Assembly: GCF_027409185.1 (NCBI RefSeq)
Contig: NC_084463.1
Span: forward strand, 50,400,907-50,464,906
Direction: 5' to 3'
Length of the DNA stretch: 64,000 bases
Source: Cynocephalus volans
Lineage: Eukaryota; Chordata; Mammalia; Dermoptera; Cynocephalidae
Below the pieces are notes generated by a model. That model worked only from the letters and a program-made list of their open reading frames with translations, searched no databases and was not told the DNA's origin. Positions 55,230-64,000 of this stretch are shown piece after piece. Made by a program: the position numbers and the translations under genes. Position 1 is the stretch's first letter, and every line of letters starts with the position of its first letter.

Positions 55230-56177
55230 TTATGTGTTCTGTTGAATTACTGGATGTTTTCCCAGGACCTTCTGAAGAGCTTCCAGCACATCCTTGTTTC
55301 TCAAGCTGTAGATGAGGGGGTTTAACATGGGTGTGAGGACAGTGCAAAATACAGACACAGCCTGCTCCTGCTCAGGGGTGTGGGAGGAACCAGGTGTCAT
55401 ATACATATAAACACATGGTCCTAGATAAAAACTTACTACCATAAGATGAGAGGTACATGTGGCCAAGGCTTTCCTTCCACCTTTGAGGGATTTCATATGA
55501 AGAACAGTGAGAAAAATGAGGGTGTAGGAAGTCATGATAAGTCCAAAAGGGATGACAATAAAGGCAATGCCCATCACAAAGACAACCAGCTCATAGGTAG
55601 CAGTGTCTGTGCATGAGATCTTCATAATTGCTGGCATCTCACAGAAAAAATGGTGGATTTCCCTGGAGCCACAGATAGGTAGATTCATGGTATAGATTGT
55701 ATGAGCTGTTGAAGCTAAAATACCCCCAATCCAAGACACTATGGCCATCTGCACACAGACCCCCTGGTTCATGATGACTGCGTATCTCAGAGGGTTGCAT
55801 ACAGCTACATAATGATCATAGGCCATGAGGGTCAAGAGGATGCATTCAGCACCTCCAAGTGTAAAGAAGAAAAATATCTGAGCTCCACAGGCAAGATGTG
55901 TGATGTTCCTCCTTCCAGAGAAAAAGTTGATTGCCATCTTCGGAACAGTGCTGCTGATGAGGGCCAGGTCTATGAGAGAGAGCTGGCTGAGAAGAAAGTA
56001 CATTGGGGTGTGGAGCCTCACGTCCATCCATATCAGGAGGAGCAGGATAAAGTTCCCGGTGACTGCAGCGAGGTAGATCAGGATGATAGTGTGAATAAGA
56101 ATACAGACGTACTTCATATTGGGGAAGAGTCCCAGAAGGATAAAATCTGTTGTAAATGTTTCATTTCCTCCCTCCAT
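55230..56177 (-). CDS. Olfactory receptor, family 2 (2T-like), intact
   Basis: A 315-residue class A GPCR that detects odorants in olfactory neurons and signals through G-olf. From Met1: N-glycosylation site N-E-T at 5-7, G-N in helix 1 (41-42), L-H-T-P-M-Y at 55-60, loop-1 Cys97, M-A-Y-D-H-Y at 118-123, S-Y in helix 5 (217-218), K-A-L-A-T-C-T-S-H at 236-244 and P-M-L-N-P-L-I-Y at 283-290. Length and motif order are normal and there are no stops. Start choice: upstream in-frame codons come from a non-ATG triplet (56219), and they span a splice acceptor. A long pyrimidine tract ends in AG at 56202-56201, so the coding exon begins at 56200 with 23 nt of 5' UTR before the ATG, the usual OR gene plan. 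Oddity: the canonical D-R-Y is D-H-Y. The family 2 assignment is by motif memory; the subfamily is uncertain. Confidence 0.9.
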   Translation of the reverse strand: MEGGNETFTTDFILLGLFPNMKYVCILIHTIILIYLAAVTGNFILLLLIWMDVRLHTPMYFLLSQLSLIDLALISSTVPKMAINFFSGRRNITHLACGAQIFFFFTLGGAECILLTLMAYDHYVAVCNPLRYAVIMNQGVCVQMAIVSWIGGILASTAHTIYTMNLPICGSREIHHFFCEMPAIMKISCTDTATYELVVFVMGIAFIVIPFGLIMTSYTLIFLTVLHMKSLKGGRKALATCTSHLMVVSFYLGPCVYMYMTPGSSHTPEQEQAVSVFCTVLTPMLNPLIYSLRNKDVLEALQKVLGKHPVIQQNT

Positions 56178-56200
56178 AGCTGTGACTGATCTGGTTGAAC

Positions 56201-56235
56201 CTATTAAAGAAAAAGGCAAGGAAAAGAAAAGGCAA
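56201..56235 (-). promoter_or_regulatory. Splice acceptor of the olfactory receptor coding exon
   Basis: On the minus strand a pyrimidine-rich stretch of about 30 nt ends TTCTTTAATAG, with AG at 56202-56201. Most mammalian OR genes have one or more non-coding 5' exons spliced to a single coding exon shortly before the ATG. The non-coding exon and promoter are not identifiable here. They would lie at higher coordinates. Confidence 0.7.
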
Positions 56236-56279
56236 ATGAAATGTTATAAGACCTTTTGAAATATGCTTTATTGGTCAGC

Positions 56280-56640
56280 TATTGTTTCAATAATGTAATA
56301 TAAAAGGCAGTTCTCCAAATTTCAGTGTCTATGAGAACAAACATGTAATTTTTTAAAATTCCACGTCTGCGAGTCAGCTGGGGTGTTCTGCTGTACACTG
56401 ACGGCCAATCTCAGGCATACTCCACTACACGTCTCTCATCCTGGGGCCTGCTGCTCTCATGGGGGACGGCAGAAACCAGAAACAGGCAAGTGGAACCATA
56501 TGCTTCAGCTGAAGGCCTGAGCTTGGAACAAACTCTGTCACTTTCAACCACATTCCCGTGACTAAAGCAAGTCACATGTAGAAGGCAATATCAGTAAAGT
56601 GGGGAAGTAAACTCCACCCACAGTGAATCATCGTGGTAAT
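56280..56640. mobile_element. Old interspersed repeat, family not named
   Basis: Words such as 'aaagcaagtcacatgtagaa' and 'gtggggaagtaaactccacc' recall a widespread old eutherian repeat that I cannot name safely. Diverged. Confidence 0.4.
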
Positions 56641-58579
56641 GGGGGGTGAAGAAGGAATTTGAAGCAGTCAGTGCAATCTATTACAATGCTTCTCAGAGCT
56701 TCTATTATGACTCTTCTCGATTTCATGGTGTAGATGCTGCGTTCTTGGATATTTTATTATTTACTTCTTGGACTTCTGCTTAGTATGTTCTGTTAAGCCC
56801 CAGTGATGAAGACAAACCCATTTCCTGTGATCACAAACAAATTTTACTACAGCCAATTACCTGAGGTTGCATCAACAGAGGAATGAGCTGATACAGTTAG
56901 GATTGTGTTGTTCTCTAGATTCATTCATAGCATCCCAATGTAAACCACATCAGGATAATTTAATAATAATCATTAAATGAGATTGCATCAACTGTAAATG
57001 AGAAATTATCTTATGCCTACATTCCAGTTGGAAGATACCCACCCCGAAAATTATGGCAGTAGAAATGGGAAGAAAAAAACCCCTCTATGCTACACAGCTT
57101 GGAACAGCTTTGAAATTAAATCTGGAATGTAGTTTTTACGACCATGTAACTAATTACACAGATGAGACTTTTGCAAATCGGATATTTTAAACATACTTGT
57201 AAGGAAATTAATGTAGTTGAGAGTTTGGGTAAGAGACAGATTCCAAAATTAAAAAAACCCAAAAAACAAACAAACAAAACTTTGATCATGACATGAGGAG
57301 TTCATAAAGATTTCTCATTTTCCCATTCTCCCAACCAGCCCTGACTGAGTGGTGCTTCTCGGCAGAAACAATGAAGGGTTTAAATTCCCACTGAAAACAT
57401 GAAGACACTCTAAGAATTTACTGTTAATTCTGCTTCACTGATATTTACTAGGCTTGCTCACTTCTAGGGCCACAACTGTGTCATTCCATCAGCTAACTGT
57501 TGCAGTTCTAGACAGAAGGCAGGAAAAGCTCTTGGGTACAAGGAGGTGAAAGATTAAAAAAAAACCCGCCCAGAAGGTAATTTAATTTAGTAAAAATCTT
57601 CATAATGTTAGCCCCCAGCTATTTAAACTAAATATTCTCCCCTGGTTCTCAAGTTGCTACAAAGGACTCTATTAAGGGGAAGAACTATACTTCAGAGGGG
57701 CAAAGCAGCAGGTATAATGAAGGCAGCTAGGCCGGCCTCTCTCAGATTACCTGCCTTTGTGCACCTACACATGCTGGGTTCTCAGCGCATCATGCTTCTT
57801 CCTTCAAGTGGTGACGCTTCAGGACACTTGCTGAAGGAGGCCTTGTGCTGGGAGAGTTGAGTGTTTTGGTTTTCACCTGCAGGAAGTATTTTTGACATTA
57901 TATAGACAATTCCAAGTGCACATGGCAACAGCAAGTGCCCCAGAGGACTTGAGGCAAATAGGAAACCACAGAGGACGTGAGTCCCTGGACATCCACTAAT
58001 TGATGTGTTTACCTCCAACTCACTGGATTTTGCTCAAAACAAGGTTTGGGGTGGGGATTACCCTGTGTATCCAGAATTTTATTCTCCTGGGTGCTTAAAG
58101 ATTTCCCACATTTTTGGCTTGTCTTAGGGTATTATTTTATTGAGATTGATTTTTGACTCATCCACAAGATAAGACATTCTTGTAAATCCTTGCTTAATTT
58201 ACATGAAGATGTGGAAAAATTTAATTTCTTCCAGTAGCAGCCACATAGGGAAGGAAAGTTTCCTGTAGTGTCAAAAAGATTTGTCCTTCAGAACAAACAT
58301 AGCTCTTTCACTATCATGCAACTTGGCCGTCTGGTTTTCCCAGTAATTTTTTTTTTGATGGCTTCTCACAAGTAAAATATAAATATATATTATTAGTGAA
58401 AAAAGTTTTTGAAAACACATAATTATAAAGAATAACTAGTTAAAGCCACTTATTATCTGACCTATTTCCACCTCTCCCCCTGGAAGTAATTAATAATGAC
58501 AAAATGGTATGTATCTTTTTAATTCCTTGCTATGTAATATGCACATATATGAGTTTTTCTGGGGTTTTTTTCTGGCTTT
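56641..58579. other. Intergenic sequence 5' of the olfactory receptor
   Basis: About 1.9 kb without a recognised gene or repeat. It would contain the olfactory receptor's upstream intron and possibly its non-coding exon, but I cannot point to either. Confidence 0.35.
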
Positions 58580-58957
58580 TAAAGATAAACTTTTAAATTT
58601 GAAACCATTATGGATTTACAGAAAAGACATAAAAATAATACAAAGAATTCAATATATTAGCTTCTCTTACCATCCACCATGGTGAACATTTTAAATCTAA
58701 TAAATGAACATTGATGTATTACTATTATTTAAACCCCAGACTTTATTTGGATCTCTCCAGTTTCTTACTGATGCAATTTTTCTATTAAAGGACACAATCC
58801 AGGATACCATGTTTCACTTAGTATTTATGGTTTTTTAGTCTCCTCTGGTTTATGACAGTTTCTTAGTCTCTTTTTTTAAAAATTACCTTGACAGTTTTGA
58901 AGAACACTGGTCTGATATATTGTACAATATTCTTCAATTGGGTTTCTATCATCTTGT
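58580..58957 (+). mobile_element. Ancient interspersed repeat, part 1
   Basis: The segment 'ccaggataccatgtttcact', 'tagtctcctctggtttatga' and 'ttgacagttttgaagaacac' matches an ancient mammalian repeat that I know by pattern and not by name. The pattern continues at 59866-59920 ('actagactggggttatgtgt') and at 60309-60425 ('aacatgacttatcagaggtg', 'ggtagtgtttgccaggatca'). Two LTR-bearing insertions therefore split one element. Confidence 0.6.
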
Positions 58958-59391
58958 CTACAAAAGCAATTCTCTAAAGTTTCACAGCCTTAAAGAGGGT
59001 GCTCATGACTTGGATGAGACATCCTGTTCCTAAGCAAAAGATTTGTAATTGATCAAGAAATTTTACAAAGATTGTGTGCTTTGGAAGCAGCAGTGTCCTG
59101 GACGGGTGAACATCTACAAACTCTCTGGATGCAAAATCAGCTATCACATGGAACGGAACCCCATTCTGTAGTTTCAACAACTGGCAATTACACCCCAATT
59201 CACAGCACCAGGAGTGATGCCAACGCCACAGCCCTGAGAGATGATGACATCATCAGTCCCCACCTGGGATAAATTTAAAAGGACTTGCCATGCTAAATGA
59301 TACTAACTTTGCTTTAACCAAATGTTTTTGTCTTAAATGTGAAACCTTGATCTGTAGCTTTTGCTTTTTCTTTTCAAAAAGGGGAGGGCAA
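58958..59391 (+). mobile_element. ERV internal 3' end with polypurine tract
   Basis: About 430 bp directly upstream of an LTR, ending in a purine tract (aaaaaggggagggcaaa, 59375-59391). A short open frame (59072-59272) is not recognisable. The left edge abuts the ancient repeat, so most of the provirus is missing. Confidence 0.6.
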
Positions 59392-59856
59392 ATGTGGAAA
59401 ATACTAACATCTATAAAGCAAATGTATTTCACAGGGCCTACCTTCCAAGGCCCTTCAGGTACAACCTGACTTTTTAAAATTACACAGAGAAATTTAAGCT
59501 TCCAAAAGACAGAAAACTTTCCCCAGGCTCAACTCTCTGTTGTAGATAAAGAATTGTAACACAGCAAAATTGTGGGCTCCAAGGGCAGATGTCCTTGGTG
59601 CAGCTAAACTTAATAACTATTGCCATGACAATTATCTTACTGTTCTTTTGTAACCAACTATGTTTCTTTTCTGTAACTTTCCTGCCTGAAGAATAAATAC
59701 AGAGAGAAGACCATAGTTTGGGTTTAATTATCTGAGGAGCAATGCCTCTCTCTTGAGGGTTCCTAGAAATTAACCCCTTCAGGGCTACTCACTGCTCAGA
59801 AGAAATGGGCTTTGAGTAATCCTTTGCATCTCCATTACCCTGGAGGAGAGGTGACA
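59392..59856 (+). mobile_element. ERV 3' LTR
   Basis: 465 bp, TGTGGAAAA..GTGACA, preceded by the purine tract. AATAAA lies near 59691-59696 ('gaagaataaatac'). The 3' part is homologous to the LTR ending at 37974. Confidence 0.75.
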
Positions 59857-59920
59857 GGTTTCTTTGATACTTTGTGATTACTAGACTGGGGTTATGTGTT
59901 TTGGGGTAGATTGCCGCAGT
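59857..59920 (+). mobile_element. Ancient interspersed repeat, part 2
   Basis: A 60-bp piece of the repeat described at 58580, stranded between two LTR insertions. Confidence 0.55.
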
Positions 59921-60308
59921 TGTGAATATATTCCCTAGAGTTCATGTGTTGGAAACTTAATTCTCAATGCAAGAGTGTTGAGAGATGAGACCTTTAAGAC
60001 GTAATTAGGTCAAGAGGGCTCTGATTTCATAAATAAATTAATGACATTATCACAGGAGTTAGTGAATTATCATGGAGGTGGGATACTGATAAAAGAAAGA
60101 CTTTTGCCTTTTCTCTTCTCTCTCTCTCTCGTCTTCTCTCATTTCCACATGCTTTGTACAATGGGACAGCAAGAAGGTCCCCCCGCCAGATGCTGGTCCT
60201 TCAACCTTGGACTTCCCAGTCTTCAGAACTATAAGAAATATCTCTATGTTCTTTATAAATTACCCAGTCTGTGGTATTCTATTATAATAGCACAAAAAAA
60301 CTAAGACA
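59921..60308 (+). mobile_element. MaLR (MLT1-like) LTR
   Basis: 388 bp, TGTGAATAT..CTAAGACA, with the MaLR order 'ttggaaacttaattctcaat', 'gagacctttaagacgtaatt', 'ttggacttcccagtcttcag' and 'tataaattacccagtctgtg'. The flanks gcagt (59916-59920) and gccgt (60309-60313) may be a 5-bp target duplication with one mismatch. Confidence 0.8.
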
Positions 60309-60425
60309 GCCGTATAGGTGATACTATATCATATCAGGGGATACTTGACATAAACATGACTTATCAGAGGTGCTGTTAACCTTCATCACTTAGTTAAGGT
60401 AGTGTTTGCCAGGATCATATTTGTT
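60309..60425 (+). mobile_element. Ancient interspersed repeat, part 3
   Basis: Right-hand continuation of the repeat at 58580. Confidence 0.55.
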
Positions 60426-60499
60426 GGCCCTCCTTGGATTGGTGGTATTTCTGGGAGTACTTTTACTTCCTTGGGACAGAGGGGAGGACATGATGCAAA

Positions 60500-60999
60500 C
60501 CCCACACCTAGAAAGTCTTCCAGAAAGCAGTCCACCCCACCCCCAACTCTAGATGCTATGGCCTGTCTTATTTAGTTTCTAACAAAAATATATGAAGTTC
60601 ACCCTGTTTCCACCTCACTATTTAGCATAGGAAATTTAGGTGCAGAGAGTTGCAGTGGCATTTTCAAGACACAGCTAGTAGGTGGCAGAGACACCACAGT
60701 GCCTTGCTGGAAATGAGAACTCAAATATTTAACATGTGATCCAGGAACTGGTTAGTGGTGCCCAAGGGCCAGTAGGAGCATAGAAATGTGGTGACATAGG
60801 AGATGATTCTTCCCAGAAAGGCTGGTACCAGGGACTCCCCTGGTATCTCCAGAATGCTTCATCACGAGGGTGTTTCATAATTTAGGGTCACATCATTTTC
60901 CCATTGGGTGGGATGATGAGGGACACTTGGAGGACTGGGGTCTAAAGTTCATATGAAGGAGTATCATCCTATCAGGAACTTACACATGAGGGATATGTA
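60500..60999. repeat. Duplicated block, copy B (partner at 11500-11975)
   Basis: Homologous to 11500-11975 in the same orientation. It includes a minus-strand MIR (about 60545-60700, with 'cacagctagtaggtggcaga') and a further 270 bp of non-MIR sequence. Homology stops where the ERV LTR begins at 61000, so the duplication is probably older than that ERV insertion, or the LTR inserted at its edge. Confidence 0.75.
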
Positions 61000-61568
61000 T
61001 GTTGGAGTGAGCAGGACTGAAGCCATGTTGGGACCTAAAACTGCCTGGGCTGTGAAGGCAGGGAGGATTTTTTAAAGGACAGTTTTTTCTCTCCACTCTT
61101 TCTTCCCATCCCCTGACTTTCTAATCTTGCTCGCTAAGTAGGAAAACAAGGCCAAGAAGCCAATTACTGCTTTGCAAAACAAACAGTTCTTTCTTTGAGA
61201 CTTGTAGAGTTTTGAGAAATGATCAAGGCCAAATGACTGAAGCTGAACTTGGGCACCAGCCAAGTATGCCCGGGCAAATCAAAATCTTGCAGGGTCCTGA
61301 GATCACAGCAAAGATGATAACAGAAACCAGATGAGGACTTGGTGAGACCTTGAACCTGACCCATAGAAATGGAGCCCTTGGAACTCACATCCCCTTCTCT
61401 CCTGCTTTTCACCTCCCATGTTCCATTCCCTCAACAATTCCTTTAAAAACTCCTGAGTAAATCTATATATTTGTGATGGGATAGCCTACCATCTTCTTCA
61501 GCTGAATACATCTGCTTTTCTAACACCAGCCATTTGACTTCTGAGTGGGTTTTTTTCTTTCCTTCTCA
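61000..61568 (+). mobile_element. Class I ERV 5' LTR
   Basis: 569 bp, TGTTGGAGTGAGC..CTTCTCA. The 3' part and the following leader are shared with the fragment at 14330-14815. The left boundary is set by the end of homology with the block at 11500-11975. Confidence 0.65.
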
Positions 61569-62150
61569 AGGGGATGGGCAGCCGGACCTGAGTAGGGTAA
61601 CAGATTTTGTCAAGCCAGCCAGGAATTGAGTGCATTGGGTGGCCTAGCACCCACCCACACACTTTGGTGGGAGCAAGGCCATTTGTTCTGGGGAGGTCTC
61701 TCTGAATTCCAGCAACAGTGTTAACCACTGATTCCCCGCCTTTTGGTTGGTGAAGAAAAGCAGTGTTAGTGAGGAGCCGATGGGCTCTGATGGAGCAAAC
61801 AGACTCTGAGATTGGGTAAGCTGCCCAGCATGCATTCACACTGCTTGATAGGAAAAGGAACCATGAGTGTGGAATATGACTTGTTGAAACTTTGACCAGC
61901 CATTTGTTGGGAGGAGTGCTCCACTGGGTGTGTAAGTGTTTTGGTGTGCACACAGGAAGCTGTTTTCCTACACTATTTTTTATTAACTAGCTTGGTGTTT
62001 GGAGATGGCTGTAGGACAAAGAAACCAGCATTTTGTCTGTTTTCTTTTTTGGAAGCACTTCATCTGTTTGACACTTCTGTATGTGTGAGTGTGAAAGTGA
62101 AACAATGTCATGGGTAATTTCTCCTCTATCCCAGCTCAAAGTCCTTTGGG
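61569..62150 (+). other. ERV leader region
   Basis: Between the LTR and the first gag-like frame. It should hold the primer site and packaging signal. The primer site is too decayed to assign (the first 20 nt are aggggatgggcagccggacc). Minus-strand frames here (for example 61498-61953) are not genes. Confidence 0.45.
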
Positions 62151-63010
62151 CTGTATTCTGAAGATTGGTCAGCTTTTAGGTTTGCATCCAGAGCTAAGAA
62201 AGGAATGATATTCTATTGCAACAGTGTGTGGCTTATATGTGTGTTGGACACTGGAGAATGGTGGCCACTAAATGGATCTCTTAATTATCACACCTTGGTA
62301 CAACTGGAATTGTTTTGCCAAAGACAAGGCAAATGGGATCAAATACCTTGTGTTCAGTCTTTTGTGCTTTTACATAATCAGGACATTTTGAGAGGAGGAT
62401 CAAGGTCCAAATTAGTGGTACAATGAGGTGGATCCTCCAAACTATCTGATAAGCTACCTTGTTATCCCCCTTTGCCAGACAATGAGAAAAAAAGAGGATA
62501 ATAAAATGGGAAATCAATAGTTATTAGAGGATTTGAATCCTATGGGACCTTCAGTGGCACCCATTTCTTGAGCCAGTGTCTGAGGCACCTCAACTTCAAA
62601 TATGGCATCAGAGCTTCCTGATGATGAGTTAAGTGGGGCATCAGCATGGGGCAATAATATGACCAGGGACACGGAGTGGTGTCTCCTTCTAAGACACAGC
62701 AGGGTGCCCATTTTGGCCCAGGTGCATACCCAACCATAGGGGGGCAATTTCCACTCTGCCAATTCCCAGTTTGTGGACTAAATATGCATGGCCAGACTGC
62801 AGGATTTTGCTGGGCATATACACCTTTCTCTACCTCAGACTTGTTAAATTGGAAACATTCAAATCCTCCATCTAGAGATGATCCTCAGAAAATGACTGAC
62901 CTCTTTACCAGTGTGGTTAATACTCATTGACCCACGTGGGCAGATGTGCAGATCTTAATGAACATTTTATTAACAGCTGATGAGAGGAGACTTGTCAGTA
63001 AAGTCAAAAG
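62151..63010 (+). pseudogene. Class I ERV gag remnant (matrix and capsid parts)
   Basis: The frame 62205-62426 resembles the second half of a gamma-type matrix protein. The frame 62676-62930 covers the capsid N-terminus with P-F-S-T-S-D-L-L-N-W-K and a D-P-Q-K-M-T-D-L helix, hallmarks of gammaretroviral capsid. It is stopped at about 62930 and fades after about 63000, so the capsid C-terminus and nucleocapsid are absent. In a virus Gag forms the core. This remnant cannot. Confidence 0.8.
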
Positions 63011-63127
63011 ATGGGGCTCACCACCTCCATCAAGAGGATCCTAAAGGAACCCCAGATCCTGCTGGGGGTGTGCCCTTGGTTGAGCGTAACTGGACCCAAA
63101 TAATGATAACATGAGAAGACATCTCTG

Positions 63128-63600
63128 ATGATGGGTGAGGGGGTCCTAAGGGCTCCACTAAATCTTTCAGAGCCACTAATTCTTTTCCCACAGGAGCCCC
63201 AGGTACAACTGACAGTGGGGAACAAATTAATTGATTTTCTATCGAAGACTGGAGCAAGTCACTCAATCTTAAACACCAAACTAGCTAAAAGTACTGGGAA
63301 GACAGTTTCCATAATAGGCCCCAACAGAAGCTTTTTCTTCAACCTCTGGAATGCCATCTGGGGGATATGACATTGAGACACAGCTTTTTGTATATGACTG
63401 AGTGTCCTAATCCTTTACTGGGAAGAGATTTGCTGTGCAAAGTGACTTTTTCTCCTACGAAACAACATATGCAGACACGAGTGCCTCCTGAGGAAGCCTT
63501 GCAGTTCCAGAGCTCCTTTCTGGAGTCAGACATCCAAAATGTGAACTGTTTCCACCCAAAGTCTATGATCAAGAGAATAAAACAGTTTGATTAGACTGAG
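63128..63600 (+). pseudogene. Class I ERV protease remnant
   Basis: The frame 63128-63370 contains a retroviral aspartic-protease pattern (V-Q-L-T-V-G.. then T-G-A-S-H-S), but the catalytic Asp of D-T-G is Lys (codon aag, 63245-63247). The frame 63367-63594 continues with C-P-N-P-L-L-G-R-D-L-L, the conserved G-R-D motif of retropepsins. A frameshift at about 63365 separates the two. The active-site loss alone would abolish activity. Confidence 0.85.
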
Positions 63601-64000
63601 TCCCTGGCTGAGCTGAAAATATAACTCCTGTGTCTTTAGAACTGAAGACAGGAGCAGGAGTTCCTAGAAAAAAAGAATATCCCCTGAAAAGGGAAGCCTT
63701 AGAAGGTATTCAGCCTGTGCTGTAGAAGTTTTTGAAACATGAGCTTATTTGGCCTTGCCAGTCTCCTAATAATACCCCTATATTGCCGATAAAGAAACCT
63801 CATTCTAGTGAGTGTCACTTTATGCAAGATCTCAGAGCTATGAATAAGATGATACAAGATATCCACACCACTGCTCCAAGTCCTTGTACATGATGATGGG
63901 AAATTATGGTTGGTTTTCAGTTTGGGATTTAAGGATGCATTTTCCTGGATACCAGCTGAAGAGAAGTCACAATTGTTGTTTGCCTTTGCATGGCAAGTCC
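63601..64000 (+). pseudogene. Class I ERV reverse transcriptase, N-terminal part
   Basis: Short open pieces carry the gamma-type RT fingers pattern: C-Q-S-P-N-N-T-P (about 63755-63780), I-K-K-P-H (about 63790), Q-D-L-R-A-M-N-K (about 63825-63850) and F-K-D-A-F (catalytic Asp region, about 63930-63945). Stops break the frame. The gene continues beyond the window. Confidence 0.85.

Noticed and set aside
55812..56189. 125-residue plus-strand open frame opposite the olfactory receptor
   Set aside because: Antisense shadow of a conserved GPCR coding exon.
61498..61953. 151-residue minus-strand frame
   Set aside because: Lies antisense in the ERV LTR and leader; no recognisable domain.
1..64000. 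CRISPR arrays, bacterial operons or phage-type systems
   Set aside because: The repeats are mammalian retroelements and microsatellites. There are no spaced direct repeats of the CRISPR kind and no prokaryotic gene layout.

Overview
The window looks like intergenic DNA from a placental mammal. It is AT-rich, built from layered retrotransposons (LINE-1, MaLR/ERV LTR elements, tRNA-derived SINEs, MIR and DNA-transposon remnants), and has one intact protein-coding gene. The tRNA-derived SINEs are the best taxonomic clue. One type has a head starting GGGCCGAGCCCGTGGCGCAC and a GGATCCTATATAGG box. The other is a plain tRNA-Ile-like monomer. Both resemble what I recall of colugo (flying lemur, Dermoptera) SINEs. 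That assignment is inference from memory, not a search result.

Layout. 0-5 kb: a CpG-island-like segment (1034-1590) wedged between repeat fragments, then an L1 with a nested SINE and a MaLR LTR, ending in a 200-bp AAAG array. 6.4-9.7 kb: an old L1 that received a younger L1 3' end, a solo LTR with 6-bp target duplications, a MaLR LTR and a palindromic MITE. 11-16.7 kb: a duplicated block whose partner lies at 60.5 kb, LTR fragments, a 5'-inverted L1 and a MIR. 17-21.5 kb: a large minus-strand L1. 21.5-26.1 kb: AT-rich DNA ending in a minus-strand LTR with a tRNA-Leu-type primer binding site. 26.2-36.2 kb: several L1s, one of which carries a patch of retroviral env plus LTR. 36.3-38.9 kb: a MER2-like DNA transposon with a small retroposed insert, two LTRs, and a vomeronasal type-1 receptor (V1R) pseudogene that carries a 20-bp SINE-head micro-insertion. 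41.4-52.9 kb: an old L1 split by a complete MaLR element and by an LTR-to-LTR ERV-L-type provirus. 55.2-56.2 kb: an intact olfactory receptor gene on the minus strand. 58.6-64 kb: an ancient repeat split by two LTR insertions, then the 5' half of a class I (gamma-type) endogenous retrovirus that runs off the window end.

The only probably functional gene is the family 2 olfactory receptor at 55230-56177. With the V1R pseudogene 17 kb away it suggests a chemosensory-receptor cluster. Everything retroviral here is visibly broken by stops, frameshifts, deletions or lost catalytic residues. I found no undescribed multi-gene system. The most unusual observations are the micro-insertion at 38832-38891, the env/LTR patch inside an L1, the retroposed fragment inside MER2, the duplicated block at 11.5 and 60.5 kb, and the isolated CpG-rich segment.
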